From: Undaria pinnatifida | Taxonomy: Eukaryota > Sar > Phaeophyceae > Laminariales > Alariaceae | Length of the DNA: 64,000 nucleotides | Reading direction: 5' to 3' | Assembly (NCBI GenBank): GCA_012845835.1 | Contig: JABAKD010000011.1 | Location: forward strand, 11,408,381-11,472,380 | Shown: positions 56,101 to 60,299 of the stretch, piece by piece | Position numbering within the stretch: position 1 is the first letter of the stretch | Layout of the letters: each line of letters begins with the position of its first letter | Program-made: the position numbers and the translations under genes | Notes under the pieces: model-generated | Databases searched by the model: none | The model's input: only the letters and a program-made list of their open reading frames with translations | Told to the model about the DNA's origin: nothing

Positions 56101-58644
56101 CACAGTTGACGATAGTTACAAATATCCACCAGCGCGAGATCCTAGCGAGAGTACAGCTAGCAGTATACCTGGTATCTCAAGTGTATTTACCAGGTACCTT
56201 GTGTAGATGAATGGTGACGGTGCAACATTGTACACCATCCCACCCTCCCGTTCCGTTCGTTTTTGCTGCTCATCCCTCTACAAACTTTATTATTTATTTT
56301 ACGAACGCACGCAGAATTCAGCCCCCGCCTTCTTCTCTAACACACTCATAATTGTTGTTTTGTCGGGCGTTCGTGGTCGCTCGCTCACCCACCAGGTCAA
56401 TGTCGCGCGGGAGTGGCAAAAGGTTGCCACCATCCTGCACAGCAACCTTATGCAGGCGACGGCCGACAAGGCGAAGCTGCAAGACTCCAACTACACACTC
56501 TTGCTGGAAAACCGCCTGATGGAGGGCGAGGTTTCTCACCTCCACCAGCTCCACGGAATCGGCGTTGAGGATCCAGTCGAAACTGCCGGCAAGGTCGACG
56601 CCAGCACCAACACCGACACCGACAACGACATCGACAGCAACGCCAACGGCAACGCGAGGCCTAACGATCCTTCGCCTACGAAAAAGGTCGAATCTCCGAG
56701 CGGTGCCGGCCGGCTGGGCTCGACCTAGCCGATGACGATAATGACCACACCTTCGACCGCCCCGATGATCGCAGCTATGGGCAAGACCACGGAGCCAGTG
56801 CCCATGGCGGCGACAATGATGACGACCGCGACGACCAATGTGCAAGTCAAGGGTGTTTCCACGCCGTCGGCCATCGCTGTCCTCGCGTCAATGTCAACCA
56901 GCACCAAGGCAATGTCCGCGGCGGCGGCGGCGACGACGACAATGACGAGGGCGACGTCTGCGGAGCCGAAAGCCGTAGGTCTCTCCGGGCCATCTGCCCT
57001 GTCCTTGTTCGCGGCGTTCGCGGCGATATTTGAGCCGTTGCCGTTGGAGGGGACCACGACCACGACCACGACCGCGACCCCAGTGATCCCGAAACCCGAC
57101 GACCCCCGCTCGCCAGCTGTCCCCGCTGCCCCCGCCGCATCTGCTGCCGCCCCCACCGCTGCCGTCACCTCCACCCCCACCACCTCCACCGCCGTCGCCG
57201 TCCCCACAAGATTCCTGTTTTCGGACGAAAATCAGACTCCGCAGCACAGCCGCGGTGGGAAGCCATCGACCGGCGCGACCGTGGGACGCCGGCCTTGGGT
57301 CGGGGCCGGGGTCGGAGGCGCGGTAGTTAGCAGCCCGAGGCGCAGCCTTGCGTCCATTGGATCCCCACTCACTCCGGTGCCGATCAGCACCACGCCGAGA
57401 GTGGCTTTGGCGGACAAGACCAGGGCTCAAAAGTCCGCGCCACGCGGCATCGTGTCCGTCGTGGATAGCCCGGTCAAGGGGGGCAACAAGAAGACCGGAA
57501 TCTCCTCGCGCGGCGGCGGCGGCGGAGGCAGCGGCGGCAGCGGTGGCGGCAGCTTGTCGAGGGTGTCAGTGTCCCAGCATAGTGACGGAGCACGTGCACC
57601 GATTGAGGCGGTCAGCCGTCGGGAGAAGGAGGCAAGGCGCTCATCTGCACCAAGGTACAGCACTTTCATTTTTCGCTCACAAGTTAACGAGACATTAGCC
57701 GACGTGTTTTCAGCATCCACGAGTGATGCCCGTTGTGCGATGTGAAATAATAGGTGTGCTGTAGAGAGTGCTCCCTCTTGCCGTTGTTTGCGATATGTTC
57801 TATTATTTTTTATGGTGCCGGTAGTACCTCGCACCCCCAACCCCGCCGAGCTTGTTCTCCTTTACCGTCCGCTTGACAACTGCACATGCGCGATTTGGGG
57901 ACAAACTACTTGGAATTAGTGCGGTATATTTTTCGCAGTGGTAGAAGGGTTATCTTTGATGATCATCAGAAACGGTTGTTGAAAAAAACTAGCTTGCTCC
58001 TCCCCCGGCCACACCCTTTTGGCGTTCTGTTTTTACGTTGATTTTGGCCATTTCAGGCCGACCGCGAGCAGAAAGGCGGCGGCGAGACCGTGGGCGGCGG
58101 TGACTACCGCGAACGGCGTGCTCCATCAGAGGGCTTCTACCCGCAGCCAGCTGGTCAACAGCGAGAAGGCGGACAGCATGACCAAGAGGCTCAGGTATGA
58201 GGTGGACTCACTTAGATTGTGTGCTTACTTAATAGTTGCCTATGCTTGTAATAGTGGTTGTGCCTTGGAATACGCACGTTTTCAACAAGCATTAATCAGT
58301 CTTGCCTCACTATAGATAACTACAGTGTATAGTCAGAGTCAACGCGCCAGCCAGCTGTATCACCCAAAGCGCGGTTATCTCAATCAAATGTGCTTGTCTT
58401 CCCCATCCGCCGCCCCCCGTTCCTGACCGCTTCACGGAATAGGAGCGCCGGCCGGGCCAAGAAAGACGGCCTCATCGCCGCTGCTGGAGGTCAGAAGGCG
58501 CTCGCGGGAGCAGCGGTGTCATCGCGTACAAGGCAGGCCAAAGCCACCAACAAGGCCACGCCGGCGGCGGGGCGGGGGGGGCGGCGGGGGGCAAGGCATG
58601 AGCAGTGCGGAAGCGGTGGGTTTGGGGAGAGAGGGTGTTGGTGA
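17046..58644 (+). CDS. PTEN: PTEN-like phosphatase, spliced gene with long C-terminal extension (model)
   Basis: Exons in order: 17046-17193, 18036-18174, 30231-30435, 31949-32029, 35102-35233, 35865-36047, 36837-36885, 37972-39265. Tentatively 39695-39770, 41181-41234, 42184-42300, 45788-45813, 54600-55265, 56396-57654, 58057-58194 and 58443-58644 follow. Family landmarks are visible in order: DGFDLDLTYV, GFPATGV..YRNP, a YKVYNFA strand, FPFADH (WPD-loop Asp), HCKAGKGRAG P-loop, DLKGLTVVNQRKW (TI-loop), and C2-domain strands with VLDLWWTTTFLAPEG and LTDMDVFSMKLATRLQEAG. Known PTENs dephosphorylate PtdIns(3,4,5)P3 at membranes and oppose PI3K signalling. Here the residue after the P-loop Arg is Ala instead of Thr. 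Identity as a PTEN-family gene is strong up to 39.3 kb. The region beyond is held together by matching splice phases and coiled-coil-like composition only. Confidence 0.8.
17194..17235 (+). repeat. duplicated donor segment
   Basis: GGTGTAGGTCAGT at the exon end (17187-17199) is repeated at 17213-17225, 26 bp downstream. The second copy offers an alternative donor that would add in-frame stops. Confidence 0.55.
17236..18035 (+). other. intron of the PTEN-like gene
   Basis: Open frames on both strands (17427-17635 plus, 17914-17414 minus) are not bounded by convincing splice sites in phase with the flanking exons. No known domain recognised. Treated as intron. Confidence 0.5.
18036..18174 (+). 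CDS. PTEN: PTEN-like exon: YRNP...YKVYNFA
   Basis: Acceptor TTGTCCCAG. Two bases complete the Glu codon, then HIYRNPRTEVQRLLDKYHEN and RYKVYNFASEPGRTYPEQLF. This matches the family segment with YRNNIDDVVRFL and YKIYNLCAE. The last codon is split as AG|GCAAGT, and the next exon supplies G, giving Arg just before FPFADH. That needs a GC-AG intron. The GT at 18179 would leave the wrong phase. Confidence 0.85.
18322..18645 (+). mobile_element. tRNA-derived SINE, family S1
   Basis: A head with GGTGGCGTATCAGGTTATCC and GTGAGTTCGAGCCCCACC, the same body as 10435-10762, ending in A8 and a CA repeat at 18625-18645. Confidence 0.8.
18905..19230 (+). mobile_element. tRNA-derived SINE, S1-related
   Basis: The head differs (GATCCAATGGTAAGCCGC and GTCGTAGGTTCTATTCTC) but the body is S1: CCGAAAGCGCGCGAGCGTGA, GACACCTGTGACCACGG, TCCAGAAGGTCGCTGAGGG. 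An A9 tail lies near 19220. Different tRNA-like head on a shared body. Confidence 0.7.
19512..19890. repeat. palindrome of two head-to-head family A copies
   Basis: Left arm 19512-19685 and right arm 19727-19890 are reverse complements with few mismatches (for example CAACATA versus CAACACA near the core), around a 40-bp A/T-rich spacer. Both arms carry AGCTTGCAAAGATGGG and the CTCACAGCTGGAGTGTATTT end facing the centre. It is either a foldback element or two opposed insertions. Confidence 0.8.
19891..20724. other. gene-free intronic stretch
   Basis: Two overlapping minus-strand frames (20141-20483) are open but show no recognisable protein or splice support. Confidence 0.35.
20725..21170 (-). 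mobile_element. tRNA-derived SINE, S1-related
   Basis: On the minus strand the S1 3' part matches CTTCTAGACAAGCGGTGG and GCATAAGGTTCAGCATTCCC, with a T20 run at 20885-20903 inside. The head near 21160-21085 is diverged, with a weak B-box (GGTTTCAAGTC). Confidence 0.55.
21195..21590 (-). mobile_element. tRNA-derived SINE, family S2
   Basis: The head at 21585-21520 on the minus strand has TGGTCTATTAGTAGAG and GGGGTTCGAATCTTGC. The body contains an internal duplication (CCACGCTGCTAGGCGCYC at 21397 and 21460). The body matches 31445-31800. Confidence 0.7.
21985..22110 (+). repeat. family A element, truncated copy
   Basis: From TTAATGTGGACACACCTTG through AGGTTGCAAAGATGAG to the constant CTCACAGCTGGAGTGTATTT end and A/T tail. 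Confidence 0.75.
22330..22750. repeat. GGTGCGGT-type degenerate repeats, both orientations
   Basis: CGGTGCGGT and variants occur at about 22347, 22421, 22459, 22495, 22612 and 22693, and reversed (ACCGCACCG) at 22525 and 22720-22742. Similar words at 14850. Low complexity, not coding. Confidence 0.6.
23395..24126 (+). repeat. poly-C rich part of a long family A element
   Basis: Long C runs alternate with blocks such as GATTTATCCCCTCGAAA and TTTTATAGTTTCCGCGCACA. Direct units of about 110 bp occur at 23830-23950. 23775-24126 is the reverse complement of 42937-43295. Confidence 0.75.
24127..24312 (+). repeat. family A element, full-length form
   Basis: Continuous with the poly-C block. GACTAAAATCATCCTGTTGA, CCCTGATAGCTACACTG, then the core and constant end at about 24312. 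By eye it is identical over about 170 bp to the minus-strand copy 42771-42960. Confidence 0.85.
24313..25476. mobile_element. 1.16-kb inverted-repeat DNA transposon
   Basis: Terminal inverted repeats of about 37 bp with 3 mismatches: AGAGTGTTTGCGAAAATACG at 24313, and the reverse complement AGAGTGTTTGCGAAAGTACG from 25476. AAT is present on both outer sides, a possible 3-bp target duplication. It is inserted exactly at the A/T end of the family A copy. Internal frames (for example 24723-25076) show no transposase motif that I recognise, so it is probably non-autonomous. Confidence 0.8.
24818..24859. repeat. perfect 18-bp hairpin inside the transposon
   Basis: CGGTTTAGGGCAGAGGAG, loop TTTCCG, CTCCTCTGCCCTAAACCG. 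It lies near the centre of the 24313-25476 element. Confidence 0.85.
25477..26160. other. gene-free intronic stretch
   Basis: AT-rich. Short partial family A ends occur at 25967-26000 and 26128-26160 (AGCTGTGAGRTCGACCAAAAAGG). No gene. Confidence 0.45.
26163..26290 (-). repeat. family A element, minus copy
   Basis: AATACACTGCAGCTGTGAGA...GCAAGCTGTGTGTGATAYTCC-type...GTGTCCTCAT, diverged and truncated. Confidence 0.7.
26291..27436. other. gene-free intronic stretch with a short duplication
   Basis: GGAAGGAACGCGTGAA...GGGGTGGCGGAGATCTT occurs at 26870-26923 and 26950-27000. A-rich with G runs at 27206-27240. No gene. Confidence 0.45.
27437..27580 (+). repeat. end of a pogo-like (Tc1/mariner type) transposon
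   Basis: TA then CAGTGGGTACCCCCGTTAAG, ACCACCCCGTGACAA and several GGTCTTATCC/GACCGCG sub-terminal words. This is the layout of pogo-group ends. No opposite end or transposase located. Confidence 0.4.
27581..28647 (+). other. possible decayed transposon coding sequence
   Basis: Open stretches at 27705-28013 and 28417-28644 read like protein (NQTFAWTVAYEPNFVDFVFG; PVAKVLDIFQQMFPKTSLET) but in different frames with stops between. They lie next to the pogo-like end. Family not recognised. Confidence 0.3.
28648..28733 (+). repeat. 43-bp tandem duplication
   Basis: GGGCACCYACCTCACTGCAC...GTATYRCGTGTATTGTTGTAGG twice in tandem. Confidence 0.75.
28734..30230. other. gene-free intronic stretch with short repeats
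   Basis: 28795-29010 holds diverged copies of GAATCGTGATTTTTGTCACG. 29690-29790 holds CAACCGGCACTR-type repeats, similar to 50395-50430. No exon seen before the acceptor at 30230. Confidence 0.45.
30231..30435 (+). CDS. PTEN: PTEN-like catalytic exon with P-loop HCKAGKGRAG
   Basis: Acceptor GGTCCCAG, first base completing Arg, then FPFADHTCPTLESVVDFCES, AKAWLDMHEDNVVSLHCKAG, KGRAGIMAACLMVRLGETAS and SKFDE. FPFADH carries the WPD-loop Asp and His. In HCKAGKGR the catalytic Cys, both P-loop lysines and the phosphate-binding Arg are conserved. The next residue is Ala (codon GCG) where PTEN has Thr. The donor GAG|GTGAAA leaves phase 0, fitting the next exon, and the length from P-loop to TI-loop is only two residues shorter than in PTEN. 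Confidence 0.9.
30425..31025 (+). repeat. three copies of the exon-end plus donor segment
   Basis: The about 100-bp segment starting at the exon end (TTTGATGAGGTGAAATGGCT...TCTTGGCATGCTGGCAC...GCGCGCCTCG.CTGTCTTG) recurs at about 30820 and 30920. Copy 3 keeps TTCGACGAG|GTGATATGGC with a usable donor and matches the first closely. Confidence 0.8.
31026..31444. other. intronic stretch with a TACTTGGAATT repeat
   Basis: 31148-31178 (GTCGACAAGATACTTGGAATTGG) belongs to a short family also at 37345, 51975, 57895 and 62805. No gene. Confidence 0.4.
31445..31800 (-). mobile_element. tRNA-derived SINE, family S2
   Basis: On the minus strand the head at 31798-31720 has CCGGTGGTCTAGTGGTTAAA and GGGGTTTGAATCCCACGTGG. 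The S2 body follows to about 31450. Acceptor stems do not pair, so it is not a functional tRNA. Confidence 0.8.
31949..32029 (+). CDS. PTEN: PTEN-like exon: TI-loop
   Basis: Acceptor GCTGAGCAG after a pyrimidine-rich tract with CTAAC. Phase 0: TRVSDLKGLTVVNQRKW then PFLYERLVKE, with donor GTGAGG. It aligns with the family segment TRDKKGVTIPSQRRY. The Gln-Arg of the TI-loop is kept. Confidence 0.85.
32030..35101 (+). other. intron with dispersed and tandem repeats
   Basis: CTTCCCTTCGGGATG...CGTCGCAAG.CGAAAAGGG occurs at 32345-32430 and 33521-33605. 33161-33270 and 33273-33370 are a tandem duplication (GGAACAGCATGCCCAAWAGA). 34780-34925 matches 10950-11150. No exon found. A long minus-strand frame (33469-32789) runs through the duplication and is not supported. 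Confidence 0.5.
33161..33375 (+). repeat. about 112-bp tandem duplication
   Basis: GGAACAGCATGCCCAA...GCATAA...AAACGAWCTGCTTTATGCGA...ACGCACAWCTGGTAT, two copies. Confidence 0.7.
35102..35233 (+). CDS. PTEN: PTEN-like exon: start of C2 domain
   Basis: Acceptor GTGTGCAG, phase 0: NSIGLVPGKDPDLTAPASRV, ACVREISIHLQPKTKGGKRN, DKIL, then donor GTACGA. The strand VREISIHLQP sits where PTEN C2 begins (residues equivalent to RMHTIPSF). Similarity is weaker than in the phosphatase domain, but position, phase and pattern agree. Confidence 0.6.
35865..36047 (+). CDS. PTEN: PTEN-like exon: C2 domain middle strands
   Basis: Acceptor CATGTGCAG, phase 0: PSLSCAVFQQEPTGKTLVHR, AKMVLSEPEDGDSGSVYAAA, LPRSAVVQGTFQVTTHSRN. 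VVQGTFQVTTHS corresponds to the family strand CGDIKVEFFHK. The donor is either AAC|GTCCCG (36042) or CCG|GTGATG (36048), both phase 0, so the last two residues are uncertain. Confidence 0.65.
36636..36800 (+). repeat. degenerate GATACCATGTATGAT array before an acceptor
   Basis: Words such as GATACCATGGATGAT, GTACCATGTATTATACG, GATACCACATGTGATGCCAT and GCACCATGTATGATACC repeat every 15-20 bp. The array ends about 40 bp before the acceptor of the next exon. Confidence 0.7.
36837..36885 (+). CDS. PTEN: PTEN-like exon: C2 strand VLDLWWTTTFLAPE
   Basis: Acceptor GCCACCCAG, KHVLDLWWTTTFLAPE plus one base, donor GGTAAGA. It aligns with the family block KMFHFWVNTFFIPGPE. One base carries over, matching the two bases that start the next exon. 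Confidence 0.85.
36886..37110 (+). repeat. degenerate tandem repeats of the donor segment
   Basis: GGTAAGACAGGGCCAGTGCT at the donor is followed by GGTGAAGCAAGGCCTATGCT (36928), GGTGCAACAGGACCTGTGGC (36959), GGTAGGACAGGGCCTTTGAT (36992), TTATGACAGGACCTGTGCT (37026) and GGTAAAGCATGGCCTGCGCT (37066). Six copies; two keep GGTAAA or GGTGAA donor-like starts. Confidence 0.8.
37111..37658 (+). other. intronic stretch
   Basis: No gene. 37345-37395 is a copy of the TACTTGGAATT family (GGAGTTTGTGTGGGATATTT, CTTGC). Confidence 0.4.
37659..37900 (+). repeat. two diverged family A fragments
   Basis: 37659-37805 (GACGGACATATCCTTCACGA ... CAGCTTGCAAAGATGGG ... CTCGCAGCTAAGG) and 37838-37895 (AAATTGCAAATATGAGATTC ... 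CTCACAGCTGAGGTATGGT). Confidence 0.6.
37943..37968 (+). repeat. GATAT microsatellite at an acceptor
   Basis: ATACGATATGATATGATATG ATATGATGCAG: the pentamer array runs directly into the acceptor of the next exon. Confidence 0.8.
37972..39265 (+). CDS. PTEN: PTEN-like exon: end of C2 domain and low-complexity tail
   Basis: Two bases complete Gly, then GDHAFGLTDMDVFSMKLATR and LQEAGARVVLRHTHPHAESP. LTDMDVF...ATR...ARVVLRH corresponds to the last C2 strands of PTEN (LTKNDLDKA...FKVKLYF). About 390 residues rich in Gly, Ser, Ala, Glu and Thr follow, without domains: acidic early (38140-38220) and basic/serine-rich later (RAKRRTAQRQRSRSDSIGSS). The exon ends at GAAGA|GTGAGT (phase 2). Base composition is much higher in GC than in the introns. 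Long antisense frames over it are shadows. Confidence 0.8.
39695..39770 (+). CDS. probable coiled-coil exon 1 of the extension
   Basis: Acceptor CCCGTGCAG. One base completes Glu, matching phase 2 of the previous exon, then HRHCLETELDWALAARARAE and ARSEE. The donor is GTAAGG. Heptad-like leucine/alanine spacing and charge suggest a coiled coil. Confidence 0.7.
39771..41180 (+). other. intron
   Basis: Contains the 19-bp array (40396-40582) and, from 40720 to 41040, a diverged repeat also visible around 48190-48450 (GGAGCTC, GTGCTRCCTCTRTCGTARCAC words). No gene. Confidence 0.45.
40396..40582 (+). repeat. perfect 19-bp minisatellite, 10 copies
   Basis: GAGGCCTGCATCCGACGCT repeated ten times head to tail without visible mismatch, followed by G8. 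In the reverse strand it yields a 19-residue periodic open frame, which is an artefact of the 19-bp period. Confidence 0.95.
41181..41234 (+). CDS. probable coiled-coil exon 2 of the extension
   Basis: Acceptor GTCTTTAG, phase 0 DSARVEVLENRLSAWRSE (18 codons), donor GTGAGT. Leu/Val spacing fits a coiled coil. Confidence 0.7.
41275..41573 (-). mobile_element. tRNA-derived SINE, family S1
   Basis: On the minus strand the head at 41573-41495 has GGTGGCGTATCAGGTTATCC and GTGAGTTCGAGCCCCGCCG. The body is as at 10435, and the A-rich tail (T9 on plus, after a GTTT microsatellite at 41242-41266) is at the left end. Confidence 0.8.
41574..42183 (+). other. intron
   Basis: CTGCCTGC microsatellite at 41970-42035. 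A good pyrimidine tract precedes the acceptor TTATTAG at 42183. No gene. Confidence 0.5.
42184..42300 (+). CDS. probable coiled-coil exon 3 of the extension
   Basis: Phase 0 YSMIERDVKQAVKLLEMSLS and GLMSAESALKRWKAHIPQK, donor GTCGGT. Strong helical, heptad-like pattern. Confidence 0.7.
42301..42770 (+). other. intronic stretch
   Basis: Nothing recognised apart from a C run at 42606. Confidence 0.4.
42771..43310 (-). repeat. full-length family A / poly-C element, minus copy
   Basis: Reverse complement of 23775-24312: constant end at 42771, core CTTTGCAAGCTGTGTGTGAT, GTCAACAGGATGATTTTAGT, then G-run blocks at 43066-43087 and 43168-43184 separated by GGGGATAAATCTGACGG. It differs from the other copy mainly in homopolymer length. 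Confidence 0.85.
43311..44840 (+). other. gene-free intronic stretch
   Basis: A 7-bp tandem (GTACACG/GTACACC, five units) at 44186-44221. A plus frame at 43624-43830 has no support. No gene recognised. Confidence 0.4.
44841..44970 (-). repeat. family S3 core fragment
   Basis: AGGACGTCAGCCGTGAGTTC, CTTGGCAAGCTGCG, TTGGTACTTGTAATAT and GGGAGGGGTC on plus are the reverse of the 14210-14385 unit. No tRNA-like head. Confidence 0.6.
45345..45476 (+). repeat. about 26-bp tandem array directly before an acceptor
   Basis: TCTCGTGGTGTTGCATTGAC units (five, slightly diverged) run from 45345 to the ACTTGACAG acceptor at 45476. Confidence 0.75.
45477..45551 (+). CDS. possible alternative terminal exon
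   Basis: Phase 0 after ACTTGACAG: AYEDIMACLTKGEMAHRPAA, SEQE, TGA at 45549. All frames hit stops before any GT donor, so it could only be a terminal exon, giving a shorter PTEN-like isoform. It could also be a non-exon. Confidence 0.35.
   Translation, partial: AYEDIMACLTKGEMAHRPAASEQE
45552..45787 (+). other. intron or downstream flank
   Basis: A plus frame at 45559-45747 is open but has no family or clear splice role. Confidence 0.3.
45788..45813 (+). CDS. possible micro-exon EDLERRIGR
   Basis: Acceptor GGTGCAG, EDLERRIG plus two bases, donor CAG|GTGCGG. Phase 0 in and phase 2 out fit both the 42300 donor and the 54600 exon. Short, so supported only by phase and composition. Confidence 0.4.
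52330..52495 (-). mobile_element. possible LTR edge with polypurine tract
   Basis: On the minus strand TAGGGGGGA (52493-52485) is followed by TGTTACGGTTCCGTGACA from 52484. A polypurine tract directly before a TG-starting sequence is the layout of a 3' LTR border. No second copy of this sequence was found in the window, and the neighbouring frames (52696-53509) are not recognisable polyprotein. Confidence 0.3.
53905..54180 (+). repeat. degenerate minisatellite, GCACGGGCAAGG...TTCGGARCGAAGGA
   Basis: Units of about 45 bp: GCACGGGCAAGGGTTCGGAG, CGAAGGAACGGCGGAACA and variants, six or more. Confidence 0.7.
54600..55265 (+). CDS. probable large extension exon with an internal frame break
   Basis: Acceptor CGTCACTCAG. 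One base completes Arg, then a Thr/Ala/Ser-rich stretch (TRLQTAWTATTTAATATSTT), an acidic/lysine-rich part (VWSEMEQEDKKKDRKEEEEA) and MANFAQMLMGALDLEYESIL before a CAG repeat (Q7). This frame stops at 55195. From about 55125 the next frame carries the better continuation: EEERAVRQTLFEGQSEAATA and ESAQKTRDVLDRACKEVAQH, ending CAG|GTGTAC in phase 0. The exon is one base short for a continuous frame, suggesting a one-base deletion (for example in a G run at 55125-55130), a base-call error or decay. Confidence 0.55.
55266..56395 (+). other. intron
   Basis: Holds a poly-C/family A element (55310-55690) and a GGGTTGGGTTGG run (56060-56072). The minus frame 56129-55839 is not supported. Confidence 0.45.
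55310..55690 (+). repeat. family A / poly-C element
   Basis: C runs at 55320-55376, TTTTATAGTTTCCGTGCACA, TTAACATCACCCTGTTGACC, a diverged middle, then AGCTTGCAAATATGAG and CTCACAGCTGGAGTGTGTTT. Confidence 0.75.
56396..57654 (+). CDS. probable extension exon: coiled coil then low-complexity, with in-frame TAG
   Basis: Acceptor CACCCACCAG, phase 0: VNVAREWQKVATILHSNLMQ, ATADKAKLQDSNYTLLLENR and LMEGEVSHLHQLHGIG, a clear helical/coiled-coil segment. It becomes Asp/Asn-rich and meets TAG at 56726. The same frame reopens at once and stays open for about 305 more codons, rich in Thr, Ala, Pro and Ser (RFLFSDENQTPQHSRGGKPS; SLASIGSPLTPVP; a poly-Gly run), to AG|GTACAG (phase 2). Either the protein ends at 56725 or the TAG is a sequence error or decay. 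Phase 2 matches the next exon. Confidence 0.55.
57655..58056 (+). other. intron
   Basis: 57893-57960 is a TACTTGGAATT-family copy (GGGGACAAACTACTTGGAAT, TATATTTTTCGCAG). Acceptor ATTTCAG. Confidence 0.45.
58057..58194 (+). CDS. probable extension exon, basic
   Basis: One base completes Arg, then PTASRKAAARPWAAVTTANG and VLHQRASTRSQLVNSEKADS, MTKRL plus two bases, donor GTATGA. Basic/Ser-rich. Phase 2 at both ends. Confidence 0.55.
58443..58644 (+). CDS. probable terminal extension exon
   Basis: Acceptor GGAATAG. One base completes Arg, then SAGRAKKDGLIAAAGGQKAL and AGAAVSSRTRQAKATNKATP. The frame ends at TGA 58642. Beyond the G7 run at 58570 an alternative frame would end at TGA 58598, so the last residues depend on homopolymer length. 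Confidence 0.45.
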
Positions 58645-58857
58645 ATTTGGTTTTGTTTTTTCTACTAATACGTACTTGGTACAGTGATCAGTAGCGCGTA
58701 CGCACCTGGTGTGCATGCGTACTTTGTTTCAGAAAAAAACAAAACGTGTGAATGGCAGAGTGGGCGATAAGATCCAACCAGTTTTTGTTTTCACTGCTTT
58801 ATTTACCAGGGGCACACATATAATTTTGTCGTGTACCAGGTCCTGGTATATTGTATA

Positions 58858-60120
58858 ATATTATAAAAATAGAAACACACTTTTACAGCTGTGAGATCGA
58901 ACATTTTGTCGAAACCCTTATTTGCAATCTGTGTGTGATACTCCGATCGCGCGTATTACGGGTTGTGTGTCCTCATTAAGGATATAGGTCGGCGACTCCC
59001 CTTGGAACTACAGTGTAGCTATCAGGGTCAACAGGGTGATGCTAGCCAGTCTGTGCGCGGAAACTATGAAACCCGTGTTTGAGGGAGGCAAAATCTGACA
59101 GCTGTGGAAGGAAACGCATCAGTTTATCAAGTGTATCCTGTAAGTCGTATAACCGGTGAGGGGAGGGCGGAGTTTTTACGGGCGTGGGGGCATGGGTTTA
59201 AACAAGAGGGAGCGGGGGGGGGGGGGAGATGGGCGGGGAAACTCAATCTGTGCGTGAAAGCTATAAATCCTAAGGGGATAAATCTGACGGTTTTGGAAGG
59301 AATGCACCACTTTATTATGTATATCCTGTAAGTCGTAAGACCAGTGAGGAGAGGGCGGAGTGTTCGAGGGTGGGGGTGGGGGGGGGTTTGGGGCAAAAGG
59401 GTTTTTAAGCGCTTTAGATCGCATAGATGTAGGGGTTTGCTATACGCGTGGTGCTAGCTCTAGGCGATGGTGAGGGTGGCGGGGAAGGGGGGGGCGTTGG
59501 GGGGGGGGGGGGATATTAATTGGAGCAGCGTCATGGATGGCTCTAGAAAGATAATGAGATGATTTTGATGTTAGGTGGGGCGTTTGAGCAAGAGGGAGCG
59601 GGGGAAAAAAAAAAGAAAAAAAGGGGGGGGGGGGGGGGAAGGAGGGGGGGTTGTTCTTTTTGGGAGGGGGAGGGTTTTTAACAGTTTTAAGTCGTATATA
59701 TGTAGGGGCTTGCTGTACGCGTGGTGCTAGGTCTAGGCGATCGTGCGGGTGGTGGGGAAGGAGGGGGTGTTGGAGGGGGGGGGGGGCGTTGGGGGGGGGG
59801 GGGTGAATTAAAGCTACGTCATGGATGGCTAGAAAGATAATGACGTGATATCAATTGCGTAGAGGTGTTCATTACTCTGGCCGATTTCGATTTTCGGTGG
59901 GGCGTTTGAATAAGAGGGAACGGGAAAAAAAAGGCGGGAGGGGCGGAAATGAATTGGAGCTACGGCATGGATGGCTAGAAAGAGAATGAGGTGATATCAG
60001 CTGGCTGGTAGTGTTTACTACTTTGCCAGGTCTTGATTTTAGGTGGGGCGTTTGAACAAGAGGGGTCGGGGGGGGGCGGGGGGCGGGGCGCGGGCGGGAC
60101 ATTTCAATATGTGCGCGGAA
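58858..60120 (-). repeat. family A element with long poly-G tandem region
   Basis: 58858-59035 is the family A part (minus). From 59036 blocks such as GGGGATAAATCTGACGGTTT, ATGTATATCCTGTAAGTCGT and GGGGCGTTTGARYAAGAGGG repeat (59160, 59280, 59570, 59890, 60045), separated by G runs. This is longer than the copies at 23395 and 42937, apparently by tandem amplification. Confidence 0.75.
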
Positions 60121-60299
60121 ATTATAAATCCTTGAAGGGGACAAATCTGACGATTGTAGCATTAATACATGCCTTTATATCATTAGATGATCTGCCTGGT
60201 ATTGTTTATTATTCTAGCAGATTTGATGTTATTATACAGTGTATCGCTTCATAACTTGTTACTGTACATGATGGATCGCAAGATAGAATATTTCAATCG

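Noticed and set aside
56725-57207. 160-codon and 178-codon minus frames rich in Gly/Val or Arg/Gly
   Set aside because: Shadows of the Thr/Ala/Pro-rich plus-strand exon.
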